This document shows positions 35,765 to 46,727 of a stretch of 64,000 bases of DNA, in pieces. Both the position numbers and the translations under genes were made by a program. Each line of letters begins with the position of its first letter. Within the stretch, counting starts at the first letter, position 1. The notes under the pieces were generated by a model. It was not told the DNA's origin. It did not search any database and saw only the letters and a program-made list of their open reading frames with translations. Origin of the DNA: Schizophyllum amplum (lineage: Eukaryota > Basidiomycota > Agaricomycetes > Agaricales > Schizophyllaceae); contig VDMD01000001.1 of the NCBI GenBank assembly GCA_007026445.1, forward strand, positions 310,001 to 374,000. The letters run 5' to 3'.

Positions 35765-35975
35765 GTTCGCGTTCGAGGAGAAGAAGCTGCATCGCGGTAC
35801 AATTTCAGACCAACGTTATCGACGCTGGTATGCGAGGATGGCTGGATCACGCGGCAGAGGCGCACTGTGAAGGGGTGCTTCGGCACGCGGAAAGCGCTGG
35901 ACGGGAGCTACGAGGATGTCGCGATATACAACATTCTGGATGACGAGTGGTGGGAAAAACAAGGTTGCACTGCTT
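35765..35975 (+). pseudogene. Unassigned coding-like remnant
   Basis: Two overlapping plus-strand frames read like one short protein piece broken by a frameshift. The first runs from LKFAFEEKKLHRG to RRWYARM; the second, from WITRQRRTVKGCFG, ends YNILDDEWWEKQGCTA and a stop. The high content of charged and aromatic residues looks like real coding sequence, but there is no start codon and no recognised family. It abuts the duplicated segment and may have arrived with it. Confidence 0.35.
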
Positions 35976-36065
35976 GAACGGATGAAAGTGGAGGATTAGA
36001 TGGATTTTACATACACTGATGATACATATGTGATGCGAGTATACAGGAGACGGGACGAAGTTCAA

Positions 36066-39000
36066 TCAGAACCAGCTAGGACGCTCAGAGTTGCCCATCG
36101 GTTCCTGAGTGTAAGGGAAGAGAGGAGGGAGTGGGTCCGCTTGGAAGTCGGGCATTGTTGGCGGAACACTCGCGGCCCAGTCGCTAAACAAACGCATCAG
36201 TGACGGAGAACCTAGCTGACACAAACAGCAAGTCCATGAAGATACTACGCACTCGAAGGTCGTCGGTAATGCATCTGCCCACATCCCCTGCGACTCATCT
36301 ATCATCGGACCACTCGTCGGATCCAGCGGGTGACCCATCATCTCCGCCAGCCGATCGGTCGAGAAATTCTTGAACCAACTCTCCGGTTGAGCAAATTCAG
36401 TCATTGCGCTGCCCATGCCCCCGGTCGCTGGGAACGCGGCAGGGTCCCCCAGGGTGCTAGTATTCGCCACGGAGTCCATCCACTCCTGGAACTCTGGGGT
36501 AGGGATGGTCGTCGCCGTCGACGGGGTGCCCGAGTTCAGTAACTCATCGGTGGGCAGCAGGAGGTCCATGAAATTAAGTGGTGCCTTCGATCGGTCGCTC
36601 TCGCCATAGTACATGGGTGGATCGGTCGAACCTGCATCGTCTGCGTCATTCCGGCGCCTTTTCCCCAAGGGTTGGTGAGCGGTGTTGAGTCCGGCTAGCA
36701 AATCCCTGTAAAGCCGTGTTAATGAGGAATTCATTCTCAATGGATGATCTTACCAAAAGCGTCCAGCAGTGACCCATCTCAACGCCATAGATATCAGCTG
36801 TGCATCAGATGAGCGTCTTCCGATACATACCTTTCTTCCATCCGCTTCAGGCAGTCCATGCACATGTTAATCTCCCTATATTCCTGTGCAGACGTCAGCG
36901 GCAGACTACACTGCATTTCTTTCACATACCTTCAACCTGTCAACGCTAGGACCATCTGACGCCTTCTCCCTCGTCCAGAGGCTCAGGATGAGAACGATCC
37001 CACACGACACGATCGTTGACTACATTGCTACACGTCAATAGGCCATCTCCTGCATCACATGTCGCAACTCACGACGTTGAACGGCAGAAGATGCTTGGAC
37101 CGCCTCATATGCACATTCAGGGCATGCGCGCACGCCCGCGCCGCACTAGTACAAATCTCTAACGAGGGCAGACCAACAGGACGCGAGTTTTCCAACGGCG
37201 TGATGAACGGTTTATGGATGAAGATCTGTGCCTCCGAGTAAAAAGCCAGCAGGAACACCTGGCGGTCGAGGTAGTCAATGTTCGGCTCGTCTGGGTTATA
37301 TCGTACTGTAGGGGTGTCAGTCGCTTGTAGAGGGGGGAAGAGGAAGGCATGTCACGGACGATGTTGGGGCAGGCGCTGTTGCCACTTGTTCAAGGCGGAG
37401 TCAAGCTCTGTTATGGCCTGCCGCTCCCATCCTTCCTCGATGACGCCGGCGAACAATTGTGTTCGATCAATGGTATACTGGGTTCTAGTCAGCATTTCAT
37501 CGCGTTTGCCGATTTCAAGATAACTAACGATTGTCCGTAAAGTCATCTCGATGATCCTCGTAAGTTTAATCCACGCCACAAATGTCGACGCAACAGCCGG
37601 CTTGCCAGGCGGCTGCTTCCACGCTTGCGATGCGTCCGGTAGATCCCAGTACTCATCGTCGACTTCCATTGGGTACCGGATCGTGAACCTGCAGCGATGT
37701 CAGTTGAGATGGAGGGTGGAAAGTGGCTCCTCACTCTTCGTCCTGAATGGCGCAGGCCCGGCCGAGGACAGCGCTGGTGATACGGTCGAAGGCGATGAGC
37801 ATCCTAGGACCACGCGTTAGAAGTATGTGGTGGGTATGATCGAAGGCAGCGCACCAAAAGCACCGGTTCCATAGCTCATCTTCAATCGTAATCTTTTTTC
37901 GCGTCCGGCGTTTATGCGCGCCTGCGTCTTGCGCGAAACGTATCGTAACGCCGATACGTGTCCAGACGTGTAGACCCACAACCATCGACGCCGCGTGCAT
38001 GAAGAGCACTGATAGCTGCATTTTGTTGTCAGAACATAGACGATGAGCTACAGCGAAGGAGACTGACACAATGGATCTGGATGTCGTGAAGTTTTGGGGG
38101 TATGATCATGGGCTTGCGAAGCATCTCCACCTGGCTGAAATAGGACCAGCCTACAGAGACAAATCATGAGTTGAGAGCGTCCCTTCATCACCAGCCACGT
38201 ACCAGCAGAATGCTTCGACGACTCATCCGCCAACACCCGAGAATCGTCTGAATATCGGGCGCCTATGGCGCACACTACCAGCAGAACACATGCGAAGCCC
38301 GTATCCTCGACATGCGCCATCGACTGTAACTGCGCTTCGAACGTCGGCCGATGAATGATAGGGAAGAATGCATTGACCTCGTCGAAGTAGAATTTGACGA
38401 GGGAGAGAATGAGTTCGGGGGCCGGGAATGTGAAGTTCGGTCGCGCGGGAGCGGATATTTCGAGCTCCCAGGGCTGCGGTAGGTAATATTCTAGCCGGCG
38501 AGTGAGTTTGAAGCGGTCGGAGATATGCTTGTCTTCAGCTTGTCGGACGTGAAGGGCTCGCCAGATCAGCTGAAGAGAATGAACATTTTCGCAGAGGCCG
38601 GAAGGTATGTATGCTCACGTGCGCTGTAGTGGCAGTCAGAACACGATTATCGACAAGAGATCAATGTACGCACCCATGCTGGAACGACCCAAATGCCGGG
38701 TAGTGTTATCATTACCTATGCCAATGTTGCCCATGTGCTGTATTACGCTGTCGACGTCTGGATCGAACTCCTCCGAGTGTGGAAAGGTCTTCTCCCAGAA
38801 CTCCACCTGGTCGTCTGGGGACGGCGCTTGTCTGCGATCATCGCCGCTCATCGCTTTCGCAACGAGGTTGCTGGGTGCATTGGAGCTGCTACTGCCAGCA
38901 TGGTCGTGGCTGGAGGCTGGAGTTGAGTGAGAAGACTCTTGCTGCTTGGTATCAGCGACTTGAAGCGCGGGGAGTGCATATATGCGCGTAAACGCACTGA

Positions 39001-39437
39001 TTTGAGCTGCGTCTCGAGCTCCGTAACGCGATTCTGGAGTTCTGCCATGCGTGATTGGAGTGCCTTGATGTAGCTGGAGAGGGAGGACCGTCAGGCGCTT
39101 CACAGAATGGATTGGTGGGCGCTGCACACCTGCGGTTCCTCGCTTGCTGCTGGAACGGATGTGAGCATGACTGTCGAGCTAACATTGACAGAAGGAAAAC
39201 GGACCTTCATCGTGTCGTCAAATGTGCACTCGACGCTGTTCAGGCTGCAGTTCATGCACGTCCTCCCCGAGAGCGGATCCGCATCGCCTGCATGTATGAT
39301 CAGCCCCAGTCCCCATCCCGAACGAGGGACGCACATCGAGCCTTCCTCTTCCTGCAGTAATCGCACGCCCTGCTGGCTTTCTTGCGCCTGAGCATGTCTT
39401 GGTCGTTCGAGGACAACGCTTGCGCCTGGGACGCCAT
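36066..39437 (-). CDS. Zn2Cys6 transcription factor with fungal-specific regulatory domain
   Basis: Fifteen exons (minus): 39437-39335, 39287-39205, 39063-38998, 38944-38645, 38569-38203, 38150-38068, 38015-37855, 37803-37735, 37688-37529, 37477-37360, 37305-37073, 37019-36930, 36883-36831, 36777-36754 and 36705-36066; they sum to 849 residues in one frame. The binuclear zinc cluster at 25-55 has perfect C-X2-C-X6-C-X9-C-X2-C-X6-C spacing, with an intron in the codon of the third Cys. A coiled dimerisation helix follows (LQSRMAELQNRVTELETQLK). The fungal-specific factor domain is clear: YYLPQPWELEIS, FFPIIHRPTFEAQL, VCAIGARYSDD, IRFAQDAGAHKRR and AFYSEAQIFIHKPFI. It is a nuclear DNA-binding regulator with unknown targets. 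Weak points are the acceptor of exon 3 (AAG, with a CAG ten bases earlier out of frame) and the extreme C-terminus, where an unspliced reading was kept. Confidence 0.9.
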
Positions 39438-39832
39438 GGCAGCTACCAGTGACGAGCGATTCGAAAGCGAGGCGGTAGGGTGACTTGTAGGCTTCCTTTA
39501 TATCTGCTAAACGGGGGCCACCGCTGGTGGAGATTCGAGACAAGGGAGGTTTATTGAAGTGCTTCATGCTGAAGGTGCTATTTGAAACCAAACAAGATTA
39601 GATTGCCGCCTTCGTCACCAGGCGGCGATCACGCTGATTTTGTGTGATGAAGTTCAACTCATGTCATGGTGACTCACAGGCTTTCCATCTCACTCGACAA
39701 GCTATCGAGTTTAGAGCAGACCAGCAAACAATTCTCTCAAGGTATCCTGACGAAGACTGCCAGATACTCAGAGAACCTCTTCAGCGATATGCATTGTCAT
39801 ATAGGTACAGGGGAAGAGTTGCCAAGTCCATA
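39215..39832. repeat. Left arm of an inverted duplication (regulator 5' region)
   Basis: This ~620-base stretch covers the first exons, 5' leader and upstream DNA of the Zn2Cys6 gene. It is repeated in inverted orientation at about 61944-62510. The similarity includes non-coding upstream blocks (for example CAGATACTCA...CTCTTCAGCGAT and GAAGAGTTGCCAAGTCCATA), so the copy was made at DNA level. Confidence 0.88.
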
Positions 39833-40288
39833 CACAGCGATAAATATCATGTACAGTAGAGTAAAGACCGACGGAGAGCGAGCAGAGCACAGCAAATGAA
39901 CAGATGTGAGTAGATGGGAAGGGCGCAAACGGTCAGTAAGTACGATCAACTATGCACGCAGCGAGAGTACACAAGGGTAAACGTGGCTGCGGCGGCCATG
40001 AGAGGGGGTATAAGTGAGGACGGGCGAGGACGTGGTGGGGTAGCGAGGACATGGAAGGAGAGAAAGCGTGATAGGTAGGGTTCAGAGGAGGCCGCGGTAG
40101 GTGGGCAAGGCAGGCGGAGGCATAGATGGCAATAGATATACATACATATCCGATAACATACCCAAGAGAAAGCTAGTAGTACACCAAGGACGGGTGAGGC
40201 GGTCCAAGATTGGTAATGGACGCGGAGAGAGACGTCGACAGTTGCATCGAAGAGCAGCGCGACAACGGATTTTACATCGAACCGGTCA

Positions 40289-42683
40289 TCATGCTAATGA
40301 CGTCGAATGCGCCGGAGGCGATGGGTACAGGTCTGGCAGGTCGATAGGCGACGTGAAGGTCATGATCTGTAAATTCTCGGTCAGCGCGAGGATCAAATAG
40401 AAGACCAAAACGTCCAACTCACATAAGGATGCATCTGCGCCGGCGTCTCTTCCCCCGCGGAAGGCACAGGTGCTTGTGCACGCTGCGCAGCCGGCGACGG
40501 CACGTCCTCCCCGATGTCCCCAGGGAAACTCCGCCACGCCAGCCGCTCAGTGCACTCCCTCTGCCCGTTTCCTTTCCGTTCCATGTCTCCTCTCCGTATG
40601 TCTGCGTCTCCCCAACGTGCGTCTCCTCTGTGAATCGCACTGGGCACCTCGCCTAGCACATCCGGTACCTCTCCCTGCACATCCGCGACTTCACCTCGCG
40701 CATCGTGCTCCTCCAAGGGTAACACTCCACTACCCGAGCTCGAAGTACAAGAGGAGCTTGGCCGTCGCTCGCTCGAGCACGATGCGGAGGACCCCGAATA
40801 CGACGGGGCCGGCGCTTGATACGGGAACGTGGTTGGGAACTCAGACGCTGGGTACGGAATAGACGCTGGGTACGGAAACTCAAACGCCGCCATCCGCACG
40901 TCCGGGCTATCCGCCGAGTGCACATACACCACCGACTTTGGCGTCGACGGGTGGTGGTCGTGGCGGTAGTGCGGGTACGCGGGGGGCGGCCGGGCGGCGC
41001 GCCCACTTCCCAGTCCTCTTCCTTCGGCGCGGCGCTTGCAGCTGGGTGGCGAGGAGACTTTGACGACGTAGCCGGATTCTTGGGTGAAGGAACGGGGGAA
41101 GAAGATCTATTGGAAAAAAGGGGAGGTTGTTAGTGGACGCTAGGCATGATAAGGGGATGAACACACCAGGAGGGTAAGTGCTGATGATGAGAAGCAGCCT
41201 ATGCCGCTGACGAGGAGGAGCAGGTCTGCCCAGAATCTGGAGGAGGAGCGTGAGATGAGGACTAACAACAATGACGAGGTCGCGTACGGATCACGGTTGA
41301 CGGGGTGGTTGCCCATAGCCAGCGCATCCGCCGCGAGAACGATGAGTGGCACAGTAAAAAAAAACCGCAGGACAACGCGGCACATCTGTAGACTGGTTGA
41401 GCTGTACAAATCGCAGAGCAAACGGCCTCGAACGTACGTGCAGCTGATAAAACCTGAACAGCCTAACGACAACGCTGGGCTCCGCGCCGCCTGCCTTCAC
41501 CTGCGCGATGAAGGCCGGAAACTTGCCAATCACGTAGAGGAACCAGACCGTGGTCACCGTCCCCGCCACGGACCCCACGAGGAAGATCCAGGCGGCGCAC
41601 TAGCACCGTTATAGTTAGTGCGCAGTACAGTGATTCGATGGATGATGCCCATACCAGATCAAGGTCCCGGCGGGCAGCAAGGGTCGTCATCGGAAGGCCC
41701 ACGATCGCGGCTGTGCTGCCTGCAAGAAAAAGTGAGGTCACTGTTCGTGGAGGGGGAAGGGAGGAAGGAATGGCCATACCAGCGGTCCATGCGCGGAACT
41801 CCCAGCTGTGGAACCAGTCGCGCTTGCGGGGGCCTTGGTGCAACAAGAACAGCCAGAATGTGAGCTCTTCGAGATGGGTCACGCTTGTGGAGAGACTCAG
41901 AGATGAGCGGGGGTTGCGGGGTTACGATTGAGTAAGAAGACGTACAGTTCGAAAGCCCAGGCAATGCTGAGGACGAAAAGTAGGGGCAAGAGTCGATCTT
42001 TGCTGTAGTCGCTCCATGCGTAGACAGGCTTGGGGGCAGCTAGGGAGGGATGAGGGCTTGCTTCGTGCAATAGTCATGTCCGTTACCTTGCCCGGACGGC
42101 ATTAGAACGAATCCTAGCCACATTGTCAGCGTTCATTGGATCGCGATGCAACGGTGGCCTTCACGCACCTTCCCTAAACTTCAACCATGACATGTTCGCG
42201 CTGAACGCCAGCAGCAGGGGTACGGTGAGGATGTATGTGTAGCTGGGTTCAGGGGACCCCGATCAGCACACCACTCTTCCCCCGTCGCGCGTCACGGCGG
42301 TGGCTGCAGCAACTCACGTCATGAGCCTGTTGAACGCGCCGGGCTGCCTGCCCGAGTTCCATTTAAGACACTTGAAGCGATCGTAGCTCCATAGGTGCAC
42401 AAGGAGGAAACACAAGAACTGGAGGACGCCCATGTGGGTGAGCATGCGGAAAGTCCGGGGGAAGCGCGGAGAAGCGCACCAGGGAGGCAAGCACTGCCCA
42501 TAGTAGGAAAACTGTGGGGGAGCCGGGGGTCATGTAGTCAAACAAACGCAGAGCAGAGCGGGGGGAAGAGGAGAAGAGCAAGGAGACGAGAGCGGCGACA
42601 GGCGGAGGTGACCAGGGGCGGTGTGACCGAGGCGGCGTAACGCACGTGGCTGCTCGTTGCGGGGGAAACAGCACGTGCGGCAT
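40289..42683 (-). CDS. Fungal multi-pass membrane protein, with an apparent 1-base frameshift
   Basis: Eleven exons (minus): 42683-42318, 42242-42169, 42113-42087, 42039-41946, 41883-41780, 41719-41655, 41599-41438, 41385-41288, 41236-41167, 41106-40423 and 40366-40289; about 606 residues if one extra C is ignored. Landmarks of a widespread fungal family of unknown function are present in order: DYMTPGSPTVFLLW, HLWSYDRFKCLKWNSGRQPG, THLEELTFWLFLL, AGTVTTVWFLYVIGKFP, FFFTVPLIVLAAD and FWADLLLLVSGIG. About seven to eight helices are predicted, followed by a long Pro/Ser-rich tail. In exon 1 a run of five C (about 42466-42470) breaks the frame between RFSALP and RTFRMLTHMG. Either the gene carries a frameshift or the base is a sequencing error. 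Reading GTGCGC...CAG there as a 61-base intron also restores the frame, but deletes conserved residues. An inserted element sits 231 bases upstream of its start. Confidence 0.82.
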
Positions 42684-42913
42684 GTTCAACTCAACCCCCG
42701 ACGCACTGCGACTCGCCACGCTCCTCGGTGAGGTGAGGTGAATTCCCAACTCGCATCCGCTCTCCAGATCGTGGAGACCGAGCCTGCAATATATACAAAT
42801 CTACCGCTCCCCGTTGCACGAGACGTTCAACGTCTTTGGGCGATTGAGTATCTCCACATGCTGGAACTCCTAGAACGGTGGGTGAAGGGTAATCATAGCA
42901 ATGCAAGGCATAC

Positions 42914-43967
42914 TGGCGTCGGCGGGAAGTGACTGGTTCGATTTCGCGTTTCGGGCACCGGTCTCCGGCTGATCGGGAGTTCCAATCCGGTGGACCGCAT
43001 TTTTGGGATTTCTCCCATACTCATGTCTGCTACTCTGAGGCATGTTCGACGTATATGATGGCGGTATATAGCGTATTCCACTGTTTCCCAGGTCCACAAT
43101 GGCCTAAAAATGCAGAATCCGGGCTCAAAAAAAATCGGCAGATGCCGAAGGACTTATCGGCATATGCCGCACCTCGTGCAACTCGCAGAAATTCAAAACT
43201 CCGTGTCTGCCCAATGAGATACTAAAGTTTGAAGCGCCCAGATACTAAGATCTCATGTTGGACTTACTTATGAAGCCTTGTGAGTGCGCCATAGGTCACT
43301 CATGATCATGTGCGACAGAATGGACCCACAAAGACGGATCTACAACTTCCCGGCGATTGCCGAACACTTCACACGCTTTCTTAACGCGTTCCCTGACGAT
43401 TGTGACCATCAGTACGCTATGAGAGTGGAACATCTGTAAGCACTTGAGATTTCAAAGCAGCAACATAGAAGTAAATGCCTGCTATACATACATAAAACGA
43501 CTGTGAGGGGACTGTACCACAAATGCGGTCAAGTTCTGAACAAGTCGCATCAGTCCGCGCCTTTTCACGACACCCATATTGTCACTTTTCAGCCTGCTTT
43601 ATGAGATCTGGTCAAGGCAGACAAAAGCTGGAGAAGGCGCTGAGGGACAAGGCCAAGCACACGTGCGTAACATTAGCATAAGGACGGCACTGGCATGGTA
43701 TAGGCCGCGTGGTCGGCGAATGCCGATCAACCGGCATTTGCCGAACACTGCTTTTTCCTTCAAAATCGCATCTTCACATCATTAAAGGGCGCAGAACATG
43801 CACCCATATGCTATATTTGAGCTTTAAAATGCTTTCTGGTGCTCAATGGCACAGTGAAGGTGGAGGAGAGGATCCCCAAAAATGCGGTCGGCCGGATTGG
43901 AACTCCCGATCAGCCGGAGACCGGTGCCCGAAACGCGAAATCGAACCAGTCACTTCCCGCCTACGAC
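42914..43967. mobile_element. 1054-bp terminal-inverted-repeat element with 8-bp target duplications
   Basis: The terminal inverted repeats are about 95 bases and almost identical (roughly four mismatches). The left arm starts TGGCGTCGGCGGGAAGTGAC at 42914; the right arm ends with its complement at 43967. Both ends are flanked by the same octamer AGGCATAC (42906-42913 and 43968-43975). Eight-base target duplications are typical of hAT and of a few other superfamilies. No transposase frame is present, so the element is non-autonomous. It lies between the membrane-protein gene and the 3' end of the FAD oxidoreductase. Confidence 0.9.
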
Positions 43968-44146
43968 AGGCATACATATATGTCAAGTACCCTGCATTAG
44001 ATCGTAGACAAGCAAGAATAGTACCAAGAAACCCGTAACCGAAGGAGGCCACAAAACCAAAACCGTGCCGGCCCCATACCAGAAGAGCTCGTGGTCAATA
44101 CCCACACGGCCCATGAAAACGCTACCATGCAGGACCCGCTGAGTGC

Positions 44147-46727
44147 TCACAGCGGCTGCAGCTCCGCGTGAAAGGGCATCGTCGGCGTCGGCGGCTCCTT
44201 CTCCCTCGACTCGACCTCCTCCCACCGCTCATTCATCGGCCAGAACGAATGCCTGAACATGTTCGTCGGGTCGTATCTGCGCTTCAGCTCGCACAGCTTA
44301 TCCCAGTTCACCCCGTAGCACGCCTTGATGCGCGGAATGGGCTCGTGCCGACCGAGGAACTGCCATCATCGTCAGTTCATGTGGCTATGTGACGGACGGA
44401 TATGCGTACACTGGGGAATGGGCCGCCCGTGCTGACAGGCTGCAGCGTGTCGTAGATCCACTGGTAAGCGCGTTAGACGACTTGAAGGGGAGTAATTATG
44501 CGAGCGCGTACGGTCTCTGCCGACTCGAAGCAGCGTTCGTCGTCGACGTCCATCTCCCACTGGTGCAGCGCCGCGATTGTAAACGCCGTCTCGCGCTGCG
44601 ACTTGGGCACGCAGGTGTCGTCAAAGTCGCCGATCGCGCCGCCCGCGAGCTCGAATAGCCACGCTGTCACCGTCGTCAGTAAGAGGAGCAGGCTTATCAA
44701 AGGAGATCACGTACTGCACCCCACCGGCGTGTCCGCGAACTGCAGAACTGTGTGATGTATGACATCGTCCGGCAGACTCGTAAGGAGCGTCGAACGGATG
44801 TACCACTGCCGCCCCGCTGCAGTCTCGTCAACGGAAGGACCCCAACGTGATTAGCACACTCACCCTTCGCCCTCAACACCTGCGCCACACTATCCTGCTG
44901 GTGCAAGAAGCTCTTCTCGTCCACCTCGTTCAGCAGGCACTTCTCGCCGTCCCATGAGCTGATTGCCAGCAAGAACTCCTGTCCGCGTTCCTTGGGCCCT
45001 AGATAGCACATCTGGATGACGACCAGCGAGTCCTTGTCTGCGGGACCGGCGGTGAGCAGCACGTTGGCGTAGAGCTCGCGCGGCGCGCCCTTGACGCAGT
45101 CGCGGAAGTGCTTGATAAGTGAGGGCGCCGTCGCGCGGTGGAAGCGGCTGGGCGATGAATGTCAGCGGTAAACAAGGCGCGAGGTAGGTGGGCCTACTAT
45201 ATGAGGTTTCCGGCAAAAACGACGGGGATAGGGTACGCGATTGCCTTGTAGCGCGTGACGACGCCGAACGCAGCCCCTGCTCCGCGGAGCGCCCACCAGA
45301 GGTCTGAATGAGAGTTAGAATGGCGACGAGGGGCTGGACGTCCTACGCACCTGGATCTCGCTCCTTGCTCACGACGACAATCCTGCCGTCTGCTAGCACG
45401 ATCTCTGCCTCTACTAGCACGTCGATACTGAGGCCGCGCAGGCGTGACTGGAAGCCAAAGCCCGCCGATATCATGATTGCCGAGCCCGAAGGATGAGCAG
45501 CGCTGCGCCTCGTCAACTCGCGGCATGCAAACGGCGGGACAGGTACTCACAACGGTATATGGTACGGTATCCGTCCGAAGCCAGTCCCGCTCGTCGAGCT
45601 GGCCACCAGCGGGTGCTCCGCCGTGTACAGATCGACCTCCTTCTGCCGCAGGCCTGCGCCGAACGTCACGTACGCCTGGTCGTACGCTGGGACGGCCTGC
45701 GCGAGCATCGCTAGCGGCGTGGGCGGCAGCGCGGGGTTCGCGAACACCGTGTTCATCCCCTCACGCTCGCCCCAGCTCTCGAAGCGCCCGTGTGGGTTGA
45801 AGTTGGACTGCACGACGTGCGGGGGGAATGGGCTGGCCTCCATCGGCTCGTCCAGGTAGCCGAACGGACTGCTGTCGGAGATGGTGTGGGTCAAGGGGGG
45901 ACGAGCGCTGATGCTCGCTGTCGGCGTGGTGACCCCGGAGGACGTCGAAGTGAGGGTCGAGGAGCCGGAAGAGGAGACCGTCCGCGAGCCCGAGAACGAG
46001 GAATTGCCCTGCCTGTCGAGGCGCCGGCGGGTGATGGGTGGGGATCTGGAGTCCGGGCCCGGCTCGAAGGCGGGACTGGTGAGGAACTCGGCGACAGCGG
46101 ACGAGGCGATGCTGTGGTCGTCGTCGTCGTCGTACTCACGCCGGCGCTTGCCCGTGATCGACGGTGTCGGCGGTGCTAGGGGCGGCTTGGCGGCCTTCTT
46201 CCCCTTGCTGTTGGGGGGCGCCATGTCGACGATGCTGGTGTACGACCCGTCCGCGCGCGGGGGCTCGATGTCGCATTCGGTGATCTTGCAAAGGTCGATC
46301 ACGATGTCGCCGCCGATGCCCCAGCCTGCGGTGCTGTAGCCCCCAGCCTTTACGGACGGCGATAAGCCGTGCTGGGCACAGAAGCGAATGATCCTGGGTT
46401 GTCTGCTGAGTACATTAACGCGCACCGCCGTGCGCGCACCTACTGGCTCACGTCCTGCGCGTCTAGGGGAAGTGCGACGGCGTGTGCCGCGGTCTTGACG
46501 TTCCCGTTGAACACAGAGGCGTAGTTCTCGAATCTGAAGAGGTTCCCCTTCGTCAGAACGAGCTCTTGGGCAAGGGTATAGGATACGCACTTGGGATCTT
46601 CACGCAAATGCACCTGACCGCGTATGAGGTCCTGCAATCCCTGGATATTGCGGACGATATAGTCACCGTCGCTCGTGCTGTGGGGGACGTTCTCGACGCT
46701 GTCCGTGGGGAGCGCATCGGTGACCAT
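44147..46727 (-). CDS. FAD-linked oxidoreductase (berberine-bridge-enzyme-like)
   Basis: Nine exons (minus): 46727-46444, 46393-45551, 45502-45351, 45303-45198, 45147-44864, 44816-44715, 44663-44512, 44460-44410 and 44359-44147; 728 residues. The FAD-binding (PCMH) half is recognised by LVLTKGNLFRFENYASVFNG, SPSVKAGGYSTAGWGIGGDI and a second part FGFQSRLRGLSIDVLVEAEI with DLWWALRGAGAAFGVVTRY. The C-terminal BBE motif is ACYGVNWDKLCELKRRYDPTNMF. Members oxidise sugars, alcohols or alkaloid-type substrates with O2. Two oddities stand out. The GGH motif that normally carries the covalent flavin histidine reads GGY. An insert of roughly 190 residues, Ser/Pro-rich with a basic KRRREYDDDD patch, splits the FAD domain. 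There is no clear N-terminal signal peptide. The substrate is unknown. Confidence 0.88.

Noticed and set aside
42400..42470. A 61-base intron in exon 1 of the 40-42 kb membrane-protein gene
   Set aside because: It restores the frame but would remove residues (RFSALP...RTFRMLTHMG) that fit the family consensus; a one-base frameshift is more economical.
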